Shown here piece after piece: positions 8,763-17,719 of a stretch of 64,000 bases of DNA; the first letter of the stretch is position 1, and each line of letters starts with the position of its first letter. The stretch lies in the NCBI RefSeq assembly GCF_011045115.1, contig NZ_JAAKZG010000016.1:1-64000 (forward strand), in the 5' to 3' direction. Origin of the DNA: Mesorhizobium zhangyense (lineage in GTDB: Bacteria; Pseudomonadota; Alphaproteobacteria; Rhizobiales; Rhizobiaceae). Below the pieces are notes generated by a model, which saw only the letters and a list, made by a program, of their open reading frames with translations, ran no database searches and was not told the origin of the DNA. The position numbers and the translations under genes are program-made.

Positions 8763-9776
8763 TCATCCATGAACTCGCAGCATCGCATCGAGCCGCTCGA
8801 CGCCCCAAAATGCTGCTATCGTGCCGATCCCATATGCAGATGCGACGATTGCCTGCCGCGGGATCGTGAAGAAGCGAGTTGCCGAGGCGACGATCGCCAG
8901 AATGGCCGCAATAAACATCAGCTGTCCGACTTCGACGCCGACATTGAAGGAGAACAGGGCAAGGGGAATGTCGCCGCGCGGCAGGCCCAGATCGACTAGT
9001 GCTCCGGCGAAGCCGAAACCATGTAGAAGTCCAAATACGAAAGCCACGACCCAGGGCCAGGTGATGGTCAGGCTGATCTCGCCGCGCTCCATTCTGACGA
9101 TCTCCGCTCCAACAAGGACGATGCTGAACGCGATCATCACCTCGACCGGTGCAGAGGGCAGCGTTGCCCAGCCGAGCGTGGCGAAAGTGAGTGTTATCGA
9201 ATGCGCCACAGTGAACGCCGTGACTGTTTTCACCAGCATGCGCCAATCCCGCACGATCAGCATCAGCGAGGCAACGAACAGCAAATGGTCGAAGCCGAAA
9301 AGGATGTGCTCGATACCGCTGACGATATAGGTCTTCGCTACGGTCCAGTTGCTCTGCACGGCCGGGATCGTTGCATAGGGCGAGCCCGGCGTTAGCTTCT
9401 CCAGCCAGACATAGCCATCGAGAAATTCGATGCGCACGAGTGCGTCCGTCATCGTGTTCTGCAGGCCGTGGATCGAAACCGTTTGACCCTCGAGCGGCTC
9501 GACAGCTCGCATTTGCCAGGACTGCAGCATTGCGTTGCCCGTTGGGCGTGAGACGACCGGGGCGAGCCTTTCGACCTTGCCGGAGAACGTGGCAGACAAG
9601 GCCAGCCGTGCGTTGCCCTGCATCGGTGTCTTGAGCAACACGCTGAACACGCCGAGGGTCTCTTCTCGGACATCGAGATAGGCGGGCCTGACTTCGTGCG
9701 CGGCCGCATCTATGGGGGATGCGATGGCTGCGCAGAAGGATACCAGAAGACAGACGAGAAACTGGTGCCGGGTCAT
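8763..9776 (-). CDS. HupE/UreJ-family membrane protein
   Basis: 337 residues: a signal peptide, a beta-rich periplasmic domain starting HEVRPAYLDV (about residues 27-160), then about seven membrane helices. The first helix region carries the HupE signature GIEHILFGFDHLLF, and a later one LLHGFGFAGAL; the His and Asp residues in these are the expected metal-contact positions. HupE/UreJ proteins are nickel or cobalt permeases linked to hydrogenase or urease, but neither enzyme is in the window. This longer form with a periplasmic domain is the type found beside parvulin and DUF3604 genes. Its start overlaps the parvulin gene by four bases. Confidence 0.88.
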   Translation of the reverse strand: MTRHQFLVCLLVSFCAAIASPIDAAAHEVRPAYLDVREETLGVFSVLLKTPMQGNARLALSATFSGKVERLAPVVSRPTGNAMLQSWQMRAVEPLEGQTVSIHGLQNTMTDALVRIEFLDGYVWLEKLTPGSPYATIPAVQSNWTVAKTYIVSGIEHILFGFDHLLFVASLMLIVRDWRMLVKTVTAFTVAHSITLTFATLGWATLPSAPVEVMIAFSIVLVGAEIVRMERGEISLTITWPWVVAFVFGLLHGFGFAGALVDLGLPRGDIPLALFSFNVGVEVGQLMFIAAILAIVASATRFFTIPRQAIVASAYGIGTIAAFWGVERLDAMLRVHG

Positions 9777-10651
9777 CGCATTGACACGTTCGTTGCCGGC
9801 TGCGGTTCGAGCTGCGCCTTCGCGCTGTCATCGACCTTCACACCGTATTTCTGGCGCAGCTGTGCGAGATAATCCTGACTCGCCTTCTGTTCGCTCTCGC
9901 GTCGCCACTCCGTGACCACTTTGTCACGAACCGCTTCGAACGGCGGCATTCGGGCGGTTTGCCTTTCGCTGACGAACACGAGATGCATTCCATAGCCGGA
10001 CTTCAACGGCCCGGTCCATTTGCCGGGCTCGACCGCCAGCAACGCATCGGCGAACTCGGTCCCGAACGCGTTGGCGACGGCCTGCCGGTCGGCATGCGCC
10101 AACTCTGTTTCAAGCAGAAGCCGGTCTCCGAGTTTTGCTTCCTCGACGTTGACATCAGCGCTTAAGCCGGCGAGGACGAGGCGGGCATCCTTGACCGGGT
10201 CCTTGCGGCTTTCCGGATTGAAATAGATCTGGGAGAAAGACAGCTGAGGGCCTTCCTCGAAATGAGGCGCATTCGCTTCGAAATATCGGCGCAACTCAGC
10301 GTCTGTTGGCTCGGCCAACCGTGACGTATCCTCAACGAGGAATTTAAGCTTCTGCGCCAGGCGTCGCCGAATAATCGTATCGTTCTCGCCGAGGCCGATT
10401 GCTTGTGCTTCGCGCGCAAAAAGTTCCTCGGTTACGAGATTTGTGACCAGCCCCTGAAGCTCGTTGGTGTCGGGCGGCCTCAACCACTGGCTTGAATAGG
10501 TTTGCTTAAGCCATTGAATCTCACCAGCACCAATGCGTACTGGCTCGACGCCATCGGAGGGCGGCTTGTTCCCGCTCAGCCAAGCATAGGCTGAAAACAG
10601 AATAGCACCACTGACCGTGAAGTGAAGTAACGGTTCGGAGAGCAGCTTCAT
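9773..10651 (-). CDS. peptidyl-prolyl cis-trans isomerase, parvulin (PpiC) type
   Basis: 292 residues with one N-terminal membrane anchor (about 7-25). A SurA/PrsA-like helical part follows (about 45-125, with VTNLVTEELFAREAQAIGLG), then a PpiC domain (about 130-245) containing FSQIYF and the late GYGMHLVFVSER motif. The protein should fold or chaperone exported partners in the periplasm. It is the first gene of a minus-strand operon with the HupE-like, DUF3604, DUF2092 and small exported proteins, and those exported proteins are its most likely clients. The upstream region (10660-10730) is AT-rich and should hold the operon promoter. Confidence 0.88.
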   Translation of the reverse strand: MKLLSEPLLHFTVSGAILFSAYAWLSGNKPPSDGVEPVRIGAGEIQWLKQTYSSQWLRPPDTNELQGLVTNLVTEELFAREAQAIGLGENDTIIRRRLAQKLKFLVEDTSRLAEPTDAELRRYFEANAPHFEEGPQLSFSQIYFNPESRKDPVKDARLVLAGLSADVNVEEAKLGDRLLLETELAHADRQAVANAFGTEFADALLAVEPGKWTGPLKSGYGMHLVFVSERQTARMPPFEAVRDKVVTEWRRESEQKASQDYLAQLRQKYGVKVDDSAKAQLEPQPATNVSMR

Positions 10652-10934
10652 AGTCGTACAGTATGCTTAAATCGTTGAAAGGTAAACGGTACCAAATTAC
10701 TATAATATACAAGATATGCGAAGGGTCTCTTTTAGCAATGGCCTTGCGGCTTATTATCCTAGATGCGGATTGCAAGGAACCCTAGCCGATCAACCGTCGG
10801 GGTCATTTCGGCATCGCCTCGGTTATCCGCTCGAAGGGATCGACTGGTGAGTGCCGCAAAAAACCTGGCGTCCGAGTTCCGCTGGATAGCCGAAATGGCT
10901 GGTAACGTAGGGCCGAATATGATTCCGTCTGGCT

Positions 10935-11330
10935 ATGAACTGCGTGGCCGATCAGCTCCCGGACGACCTTGCCAGCGCGCATACGATGATCCTCGCCGAG
11001 CGCGCGGCACGCCGTGAAGCGGAGGCCATTGCGGCTCGCGCACAGGCGGTGAACGCGCATTCGTATGCGCTTATCGCCCGGTTGCGCCTTGAGATCGAGA
11101 AGCTCAACCGCGACATCCAAGGCAGCAGATCGGAGCGCAAGGCGCGTCTTCTCGAGCAGATGGAGTTGCAGCTCGAGGAGCTGGGAGCCGATGCCAGCCA
11201 GGAAGATGGCCGGATTTGTCTCACCAACAATGCCGCCGAACGGGCGCTGCGCGGCTTTGCTCTCGCAACCTGCGGCCCTGGCCGGATGGTTACGGTTTAC
11301 TGGTCCTGCTCGCCGACGCAGATGATCTAG
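10935..11330 (+). pseudogene. IS66-family transposase (TnpC) with internal deletion
   Basis: The first ~85 codons match the TnpC N-terminus: LPDDLASAH, an Ala/Arg-rich leucine-zipper region, then SERKARLLEQMELQLEELEA-like sequence. They are joined directly to the C-terminal motif GRICLTNNAAERALRGFAL, after which the match is lost. In intact IS66 transposases these pieces are separated by several hundred residues that include the DDE catalytic core, so the core is missing and the product cannot transpose. The tnpA and tnpB partners are not present. The flanking bases to about 11395 may also be IS debris. The element marks the border between the DUF3604 operon and the amino-acid cluster. Confidence 0.8.
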
Positions 11331-11405
11331 GAACTTCTTTCGTCGAAGAGGCAAAAATGCTCTACGAAAGCGTGGCCAGTCGACAGTTGCGTTAAAGGAA
11401 CGCGG

Positions 11406-12644
11406 TCAGTGCTCGCTCGCCAGGTCTGTTACAACTTCCAGCAAGACCTGCGCTCCGTTGATCAAGTCGCCGTCCGGAGTATATTCGTCGGGATTATGGC
11501 TGATGCCTCGTGCGCTTGGCACGAAGATCATTGCGGTCGGGCATAGGCGGGCCATCATCTGAGCGTCGTGTCCGGCTCCCGACGTCATCCTCACGCATTT
11601 AAAACCTCGCAGCTCTGCGGCCCGCTCGATCCTGTCGACGATCTCGTCGCAGAATTCTACCGGCTGTGTTCGCGCGAGCGTCTCACTTCTCACAGTTACG
11701 CCGAGGGCATTCGAGATCGATATGATCTCATCGGCAAGCGCCGTCTCTGCCACCAGGAGCCGTTCTTCCCTTGGGCTGCGCAGGTCCACCGTAAGGGTGG
11801 CGCGTGAAGGTATTACGTTGATCGCGTTGGGCTCGAAATGGATGGACCCAACCGTCCCGACCATTTCCGTTCTGTGGTTCAGGGCAAGGTCATGTACGAA
11901 GTTCATGACTTTCGCCGCCGCATATCCGGCATCGCGCCGCAAATCCATTGGGGTTGTTCCGGCATGGTTGGCGACGCCATCGATCGTGATGCGCTGCCAT
12001 GAAATCCCCTGCAGATTCTCGACAACGCCTATCTGCATTCCCAGGGATTCCAGAATGGGTCCTTGTTCGATGTGAAGCTCGACATAGGCTTCGGGAGTTA
12101 GAAATCCAGGATTGAGCTTTCCCGCATATCCAATGCGTTCCAGCTCTCGGCCAAGCAGCTTGCCGTCGATTGAAACTGCCTGCAGCGCTTCTTCCACGTC
12201 CATTCCACCCACATATACCAGGGAACCCATCATATCAGGGGTGAACCTCACGCCTTCCTCGTTGGCGAAAGCGGCGGCGACGAGCGGTCTCGGGAGATGA
12301 ATTCCCGCGGACTTGACCGCTTCAATAACGCCAAGCCCCGCCAGAACGCCATAGCATCCGTCAAAAATCCCTGCATCGATGACCGTATCGATGTGCGAGC
12401 CCATCATGACGGGTGCCGCCCCAGCATTTTCCGATGTTTCGTAAACCGCGAAAATGTTGCCGATGCGGTCTATGAAAACCACCAGACCGGCTTCCTTCGC
12501 CCAGCGCACAAACAGATCACGGCCAAGCTTGTCGGCGTCGGTGGCAGCAAGCCTTGTCAATCGGCCGTCCTTGTCGACGCCGAGGCTCCCCAGTTCCTTC
12601 AGTCGGCGAACAAGCCGTTCGCCATCGACAATCAAGGCGGTCAT
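11406..12644 (-). CDS. M20-family Zn-dependent amidohydrolase (N-carbamoyl-amino-acid / ureidopropionase type)
   Basis: 412 residues, the usual length for the hydantoinase/carbamoylase (HyuC, AmaB, allantoate amidohydrolase) group. Metal-site motifs are present: GSHIDTV (His84, Asp86), DGCYGV (Asp95), ANEEGVRF (Glu129-Glu130), ELHIEQGP and a late GAGHDAQ. These enzymes hydrolyse N-carbamoyl or ureido groups to the amine, CO2 and ammonia in the cytoplasm. The start overlaps the end of the permease-ATPase gene by four bases, so it is cotranscribed with an amino-acid uptake system. Its neighbour, a diaminopropionate ammonia-lyase, suggests a ureido derivative of diaminopropionate as a possible substrate; this is inference. 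Confidence 0.9.
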   Translation of the reverse strand: MTALIVDGERLVRRLKELGSLGVDKDGRLTRLAATDADKLGRDLFVRWAKEAGLVVFIDRIGNIFAVYETSENAGAAPVMMGSHIDTVIDAGIFDGCYGVLAGLGVIEAVKSAGIHLPRPLVAAAFANEEGVRFTPDMMGSLVYVGGMDVEEALQAVSIDGKLLGRELERIGYAGKLNPGFLTPEAYVELHIEQGPILESLGMQIGVVENLQGISWQRITIDGVANHAGTTPMDLRRDAGYAAAKVMNFVHDLALNHRTEMVGTVGSIHFEPNAINVIPSRATLTVDLRSPREERLLVAETALADEIISISNALGVTVRSETLARTQPVEFCDEIVDRIERAAELRGFKCVRMTSGAGHDAQMMARLCPTAMIFVPSARGISHNPDEYTPDGDLINGAQVLLEVVTDLASEH

Positions 12645-14161
12645 CTGGTTCCTTCATTTTCAAAGGCGGACGAAATCGGCGAGACGGGCATCCCGCAAAA
12701 CTCGTCACGCAGCGCATCCGGTGAGCCCTCGAAGACAACTTTCCCGCCTTCCATGAAAATCACCCGATCCGAGACTTCGAGCGCGAATTTCATCTCATGC
12801 GTCACGATGATCATAGTCCGGCCGGATTTTCCCAAATCGGCCATGATGCGAAGCACTTCGCCAACGGTTTCCGGATCCAGCGCTGACGTCGGTTCGTCAA
12901 ACAGCAAGACCGAGGGGTTCATCGCCAAAGCCCTTGCAATGGCGACACGCTGTTGTTGCCCGCCGGAAAGCTGATGCGGATACTTGTTTTCGTGCGCGAG
13001 CATTCCGACCTGGCTCAAGATCGCCCTGGCACTGGCCCGGATCTCGCCGACACTTCCACGATTGTGGTAATGGGGTCCTAGCGTAACGTTCCCGAGTACC
13101 GTCTTGTGAGGGAAGAGATTGAAGCTCTGAAACACCATCCCGAGTTCCAGCATCTCGGTTTTGGCTTTCGGCAGGCTCATGCTGAGCCCCTCTTCACGAC
13201 CGGCTATGAAGGGCTTCTCCTTCAGATAGACGACGCCCTGATCAAGCGTCTCCAGCCCGTTCAGTGACCGGATAAGGGTGGTCTTTCCAGACCCTGACGG
13301 TCCGATAATCGAGACAACTTCCCCCTGACGAACGGCCAGATTCAAGTTGCTGAATACGGAATTGTCGCCAAAGGATTTCCCGCCGCGGTCAAGTCGGATT
13401 ACCGGTTGGCTGTCGTCCCGTTCCATGACCGACGGCGCGGCCGGCGAATCCGTATCTTCAATCCCAGCCTTCGAAAGCGCGGTGAGGCGATTGGAGAAAT
13501 CGAGGTGCCGTTCCAGCGCCTTGAGCAAAGTGTCAAAAACTGTCACGATCAGCACGTAGTAGAACGCGACCGCTACCATGGTTTCGATAACCTTGAAGTT
13601 CTGTGTGTAGTAGCGCTGGCCCACAAGAAGTATTTCAGCCAGCGATATGACGGAGACGAGCGAGGTCAGCTTGACGATCGAGATGAACTCGTTTGCGAGC
13701 GACGGGAGAGCAATTCGTAGCGCTTGCGGAATGACCACGAGCCGTTGGATGCCGGAGCGCGAGAGGCCAAGCACATTTCCCGCCTCATATTGTCCCTTGC
13801 TGACGGAAACCAGCGCGCCTCTGTGAATCTCGGCAATATAGGCTGTCTCGCTTAGAACGAGTGCGATCAGACCGGAGATGAAGGGAATCGAGAGGAAAGC
13901 CCCTGTCGACGGGAACGCTTGCGGGAGATTGTAGACGAAGATCAGCAGCACCAGTAGCGGTAGGCTCCGGAAGAACCAGACGTAGACAGACGCGATCTTT
14001 CTTACTGCGAGAAAACTGGACCGATGTGCGAGGGCGACGAAGAATCCAAGTATCACGCTGATGATCCAGCTCGCCAGGCTGAGTTCGACAACAAGCAGGG
14101 TTGCGTTCCAGAAGTCGCGGCTCCAGAGAAGCCCGATCGTATAGGACCAGTCAAATTCCAT
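12641..14161 (-). CDS. amino-acid ABC transporter, permease fused to ATP-binding protein
   Basis: The N-terminal ~220 residues are a HisM/GlnP-type permease with about five membrane segments and an EAxxxG-like loop ([25 protein letters not shown]). The C-terminal ~250 residues are a GlnQ-type ATPase with Walker [10 protein letters not shown], signature LSGGQQQR, Walker [13 protein letters not shown] and the switch THEM. Such permease-ATPase fusions occur but are less common than separate genes. I chose the ATG at 14161 (MEFDWSY) over the in-frame ATG at 14200 because the latter sits inside a hairpin. The partner binding protein is encoded 70 bases upstream. Only one permease is present, so it presumably acts as a homodimer. 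Confidence 0.9.
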   Translation of the reverse strand: MEFDWSYTIGLLWSRDFWNATLLVVELSLASWIISVILGFFVALAHRSSFLAVRKIASVYVWFFRSLPLLVLLIFVYNLPQAFPSTGAFLSIPFISGLIALVLSETAYIAEIHRGALVSVSKGQYEAGNVLGLSRSGIQRLVVIPQALRIALPSLANEFISIVKLTSLVSVISLAEILLVGQRYYTQNFKVIETMVAVAFYYVLIVTVFDTLLKALERHLDFSNRLTALSKAGIEDTDSPAAPSVMERDDSQPVIRLDRGGKSFGDNSVFSNLNLAVRQGEVVSIIGPSGSGKTTLIRSLNGLETLDQGVVYLKEKPFIAGREEGLSMSLPKAKTEMLELGMVFQSFNLFPHKTVLGNVTLGPHYHNRGSVGEIRASARAILSQVGMLAHENKYPHQLSGGQQQRVAIARALAMNPSVLLFDEPTSALDPETVGEVLRIMADLGKSGRTMIIVTHEMKFALEVSDRVIFMEGGKVVFEGSPDALRDEFCGMPVSPISSAFENEGTR

Positions 14162-14190
14162 TGTTTCGTTTCCGGTGCTGCCAACAAGGC

Positions 14191-14209
14191 GTAGCCCCAA
14201 AGGGGCTAC
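14191..14209 (-). terminator. intergenic hairpin between binding-protein and permease genes
   Basis: A perfect 8-bp stem (GTAGCCCC / GGGGCTAC) with a three-base loop lies between the substrate-binding protein gene and its permease-ATPase gene. No U-run follows on the minus strand, so it is better read as a partial terminator or mRNA-stabilising structure that favours binding-protein production. Confidence 0.6.
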
Positions 14210-14230
14210 GATTGCGCGGGCTTGCTAGTT

Positions 14231-15073
14231 TTACTCGGAGAGTGACCTGGCGATTTCTTCTTCAGAGGGCAGCGCCAGATTATATTTCGCGAGGATTGCA
14301 TCGTATTCCTTCGATGCGACCAGCGTCTGCAACTCGTTCTTGAGCCGATCCAGCAGCTCGGTATTGCCCTTCTTGACGGCAATTCCCATCACGACAGGGA
14401 ACAGAATCTCGGTGGATGTGATTTTCAGCCGATCTCCCGTTGCAAGGACGGCAGCCTTCGAAACGCCCGCATCATCGAAAACGACGTCCGCACCGCGAGA
14501 CAGGAGCGCCTGTGCCGCCTCGGCGGACGTGGCGAATTCCTTGACGTCAATGGGATTGGATGCGCAGCTGGTGTCGGACGTTTTCTGAAGTTCCGGAACC
14601 CAGGCCGCGCCTTTGAGGTTTGCCACTCGCTTGCCGCATAGATCCTCCGGCTTCTTCGGCGCGAAATCGTCGTCGCTGCGCACCATCAGGGAACCGCCGG
14701 TCTTGGCATAGGGAATGTAGTCCACCACCTTGGCGCGAGCAGCCGTGACATAGAGAGCGGATGCGATGACGTCGTACTTGTTGGCTTGAAGCCCTCCGAT
14801 GAGGCTGGCGAAGCGAGTGTCGACAAACTCGACTTCAAGCCCGAGCCTGGGCGCGATCGCGGCCAGGACGTCGGCATCCAGCCCCTTGGTGACGCCATTC
14901 TCCAAATAGTCATAGGGCGGGTAGACCTGATCTGATCCAACAAGAAGCTTGCCAGCGGTGATCGTGCCGACATCTTCTGAACGGGCAGCTCCCACAGAGC
15001 CCAGCGTGATCGCAAGAATTGCCATCGCCATACTCGATTTGGCGACAGCTGCGATTTTGATGTTGAGTTTCAT
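14231..15073 (-). CDS. polar amino-acid ABC transporter substrate-binding protein
   Basis: 280 residues when started at the ATG at 15073, which has AGGGGAA nine bases upstream; the longer frame to 15106 lacks support. A signal peptide ends near GAARSED. The mature protein follows the SBP_bac_3 pattern: PPYDYLENG, GLDADVLAAIAPRLG, DVIASALYVTAAR, and VVFDDAG. A CGKRVA...CASNP pair of Cys residues may form a disulfide. It captures an amino acid or small derivative in the periplasm for the fused permease-ATPase downstream. The cluster enzymes suggest a diaminopropionate-related or dipeptide ligand, but the sequence alone does not decide this. Confidence 0.9.
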   Translation of the reverse strand: MKLNIKIAAVAKSSMAMAILAITLGSVGAARSEDVGTITAGKLLVGSDQVYPPYDYLENGVTKGLDADVLAAIAPRLGLEVEFVDTRFASLIGGLQANKYDVIASALYVTAARAKVVDYIPYAKTGGSLMVRSDDDFAPKKPEDLCGKRVANLKGAAWVPELQKTSDTSCASNPIDVKEFATSAEAAQALLSRGADVVFDDAGVSKAAVLATGDRLKITSTEILFPVVMGIAVKKGNTELLDRLKNELQTLVASKEYDAILAKYNLALPSEEEIARSLSE

Positions 15074-15141
15074 TTTTTTATTCCCCTTGATTGTGAGACA
15101 GACCATCTGTCTCAGATGGACGGTTCTCCTCCCATTCGTCC

Positions 15142-16317
15142 TCAGCGAATTACTGGCAGTTCCCGCGGCGCTCTTTTCGTCAGCAGGCGTGGACCATCGC
15201 GGGTGATTGCGATGTTTTCCTCGTGGACGATCATCTTGCCGGGCGCGTATTCCATTCCGGGTTCGATGGTCAGGACCATGTTTTCGAGGATTACGGTGCC
15301 ATCGCCGAGCCGATGTGATGGCGGCTCGGTCAATTGAAGCCCAAGCCCGTGACCGAGGCGGCCGACATTGTTTCCGATCGCGCCGGCGTCCTCGATGAAC
15401 TTCGACATCGCGCGGAACATGTCATCGGTGGTGGCACCGGGAACTGCAGCCTTGATCCCTGCTTCCGTCGCAAGCCACAGTGCTTCATGCACCCTGTGCG
15501 CATCATCGGAGACGGTACCGACGGCGTAGTTGCGGTCGAAATCGCAAAAGTAGCCGTCGAATGTCGATCCGGTATCGATGAAGAGGATGTCGCCTTTCTC
15601 CAGAACACGGTCGTGAGGCCCGCAAACGATCTGCTCGACCCCTCCGGGACCGGAAATCACAGGTAGGAACGGAGTCGAATCCGCCCCCCGGCGAGCAATG
15701 TCGATGCGCAATTTGCGGGCAACCTCGCGTTCGCTTTCGCCGATGGATATCTGCGACGGTAATGCTTCGTAGGCGTCGCTCGCTATCTGGCAGATGTAGT
15801 TGATGTGTTCGATTTCAGCGACGGTCTTCACCATGCGGATCTCCCAAAGGCATGGCGAACCGTCCTCGATACTGGACCCGACAGTTTCGCGAAGCCTGAG
15901 GAATTCCGAGACAGGCATGCGCAGCGCCATTTCCCGGCCCATTTCCGCACCGATCCTCCCGAAGCGTTTCGGTAGGCCTTCCAGAGTTGCCTTGAGGAGA
16001 GAAAGACCGTCGTCTTCCGGCACCGGAGCTGGCCAGGTCCGTATGTCCTTCATCCATGTCAGGGCCATTTCTGGTGCGCCGATCTCCGGGATGACGGCGA
16101 TAGGCTCTCCAGCCGAAGGAACGACGATGAACCACGGCCTTGTCGGGCTTTCCCAGAACTGAGAGTCAAATCCCGTAAAGTATCTTACGTTCGGTGGTGC
16201 GGAGACAAGGAGTGCATCAAATCCGTGAGTGCTCATGATCTTTTGAGCACGGGCTACGCGTGCCTCGAATTCCGCGGACGAGAAGCCTCTCCTCGGAACA
16301 ATCAGTTGGTTTTGCAT
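15142..16317 (-). CDS. M24-family metallopeptidase (aminopeptidase P / creatinase-like)
   Basis: 391 residues from the ATG at 16317, which has GGAAGGA six bases upstream. The protein has a creatinase N-terminal domain (about 1-165, with LLVSAPPNVRYFTGF) and a pita-bread catalytic domain. All five metal ligands are in place: Asp in FIDTGS, Asp in YFCDFDRNY, His in GHGLGLQLTE, Glu in TIEPGM and Glu in VHEENI. An intact metal site argues for a true peptidase or amide hydrolase (aminopeptidase P, ectoine-hydrolase-like) rather than metal-free creatinase. It sits between the transporter and the ammonia-lyase, so it may release the amino acid from a dipeptide or cyclic precursor in the cytoplasm. 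Confidence 0.88.
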   Translation of the reverse strand: MQNQLIVPRRGFSSAEFEARVARAQKIMSTHGFDALLVSAPPNVRYFTGFDSQFWESPTRPWFIVVPSAGEPIAVIPEIGAPEMALTWMKDIRTWPAPVPEDDGLSLLKATLEGLPKRFGRIGAEMGREMALRMPVSEFLRLRETVGSSIEDGSPCLWEIRMVKTVAEIEHINYICQIASDAYEALPSQISIGESEREVARKLRIDIARRGADSTPFLPVISGPGGVEQIVCGPHDRVLEKGDILFIDTGSTFDGYFCDFDRNYAVGTVSDDAHRVHEALWLATEAGIKAAVPGATTDDMFRAMSKFIEDAGAIGNNVGRLGHGLGLQLTEPPSHRLGDGTVILENMVLTIEPGMEYAPGKMIVHEENIAITRDGPRLLTKRAPRELPVIR

Positions 16318-16374
16318 AGCATGTCCTTCCAAAATTGTGCGTTCTACGCCGAGGGCGTAGGCAGATTGATCCGT

Positions 16375-17604
16375 CTATCGAACCAGGGCGGTCGGAGTAC
16401 CTGCGCGGGCAGGAGCGCCGGATACTGACTGGGGCGATACTCCGACAATCTCCTCGTAGGAAGCCGGGTCGGTGGCAGTCTCCGTGTTGATGAGAAGCAC
16501 GCGGCTGTGCTCATCCAGCTTCAAGATCGCGCGGGCCTCGGCATCTGCGGCTACCACCTGAAGTCCTGCCAACCCGGCCGCCCCGCTTTCACCTGCCACA
16601 ATTCCCTCTTGATCCTGGCCACGGAACGCGAGCGAACGCATCGCATGCTTTGCGTCCTCTTCGGAAACAGTCATGAAAGCATCTGCTGTCCTTTGCAGTA
16701 TCCGCCATGCGACAAGCGACGGCGTATAGCACTCCAGCATCGCCATGATGGTTGGTTGGGTTGGCGTAAAGGAGCGCAGTTCGCTTGCGGTGGCCGTCTC
16801 GAAAAGGCACGCAGCGCGGTCCGGCTCGACGATGATCGCGGTAATATTGTCGCGCCCCAGGACTTCGGAAAGATACCCCGAGATACTGCTGGCAAAGCCG
16901 CCGACACCCGCCTGAAGGAAGACATGAGTGGGCGGTTGAAGTCCCTGGAGCGCAAATTGCTCAAGCGCTTCGTCCGCGAGGACTGTATATCCTTGTGCTA
17001 CCAGACTTGGGATTGACTCGTAGCCCTGCCAGGATGTGTCAGACACGAGAATCCATTTGCGCTCTGCACTTATTCTTTCTGCTTCCGCGACGGAGTGGTC
17101 ATAGTTTCCATCAACCCGGATGACCTCGTCAGCGCCAATGGCATTGGCCCTTGCGGGAGTTACCCCTTCATGGACGAAGATAACCGCCTTGCAACCGAGC
17201 AGTCGCGCGCCGGCAGCGACCGACTTCCCGTGATTGCCGTCTGTCGCGCAGCAGAACGTTATGGATCTTGCATATTCTCTGGCCGTGGGGGAGACAAGTT
17301 GGGGTATTGCGACTTCGCTTCCCAGGTGTTCTTCCAGCATGGATTTAAAGATCGCCATCACGGCGTAGGCTCCACCCAACGCCTTGAAGCTACCTTGATT
17401 CAATCGCTGCCCTTCGTCCTTGATCAGGACGTGTCCGGTCCCTGTCTGCTTTGCCAGCTCGGGAAGTGAGATCAAGGGAGGGGTCTCGTTCTGCCCCCAC
17501 AGCGCGAGAAACGGGCGCACGATATCAGGGGCATCAACACCGACGATGCGTCTGTCCGCCTCATTTAACTGACGATCGGCGGCTTTATAGAAATGCAACT
17601 GCAT
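16375..17604 (-). CDS. dpaL: 2,3-diaminopropionate ammonia-lyase (PLP-dependent)
   Basis: 409 residues of the fold-type II PLP family. The PLP lysine lies in NQGSFKALGGAYAV (Lys74); the phosphate loop region shows CCATDGNHGKS with Asp122, the position that in the Escherichia coli enzyme helps act on the D isomer. The motif NYDHSVAEAER and the length match YgeX/DpaL rather than threonine deaminase. The reaction converts diaminopropionate to pyruvate and two ammonia. The start at 17604 is 115 bases from the divergent Lrp gene, with an inverted repeat in the gap. In E. coli ygeX also lies beside an M20 peptidase gene and carbamoyl-transfer genes, which parallels the M20 enzyme here. Confidence 0.88.
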   Translation of the reverse strand: MQLHFYKAADRQLNEADRRIVGVDAPDIVRPFLALWGQNETPPLISLPELAKQTGTGHVLIKDEGQRLNQGSFKALGGAYAVMAIFKSMLEEHLGSEVAIPQLVSPTAREYARSITFCCATDGNHGKSVAAGARLLGCKAVIFVHEGVTPARANAIGADEVIRVDGNYDHSVAEAERISAERKWILVSDTSWQGYESIPSLVAQGYTVLADEALEQFALQGLQPPTHVFLQAGVGGFASSISGYLSEVLGRDNITAIIVEPDRAACLFETATASELRSFTPTQPTIMAMLECYTPSLVAWRILQRTADAFMTVSEEDAKHAMRSLAFRGQDQEGIVAGESGAAGLAGLQVVAADAEARAILKLDEHSRVLLINTETATDPASYEEIVGVSPQSVSGAPARAGTPTALVR

Positions 17605-17679
17605 GGAACTCTCTTGCCTGATTTTCTAAGAGAATATTCCAAGACAGAGTTTATTTGTGCTCTCATTTGGATATGAATG

Positions 17680-17694
17680 TGCAAGTTTCTTGCA
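17680..17694. promoter_or_regulatory. candidate operator, perfect inverted repeat
   Basis: TGCAAG-TTT-CTTGCA lies in the 115-bp gap between the divergent ammonia-lyase and Lrp genes, 26 bases upstream of the Lrp start. The position fits autoregulation by the Lrp-type protein; the binding itself is inferred. Confidence 0.45.
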
Positions 17695-17719
17695 AATTGT
17701 CTGAGATTAGGAGGGTCTG

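Noticed and set aside
8763-9776. Hydrogenase- or urease-linked nickel transporter
   Set aside because: The HupE signature is present, but no hydrogenase, urease or maturation gene lies in the window, and the protein has an extra periplasmic domain.
8743-9831. 362-codon minus-strand frame overlapping the HupE-like gene
   Set aside because: It is the same strand but another frame of a clear HupE/UreJ gene, with Arg-rich composition typical of a shadow frame.
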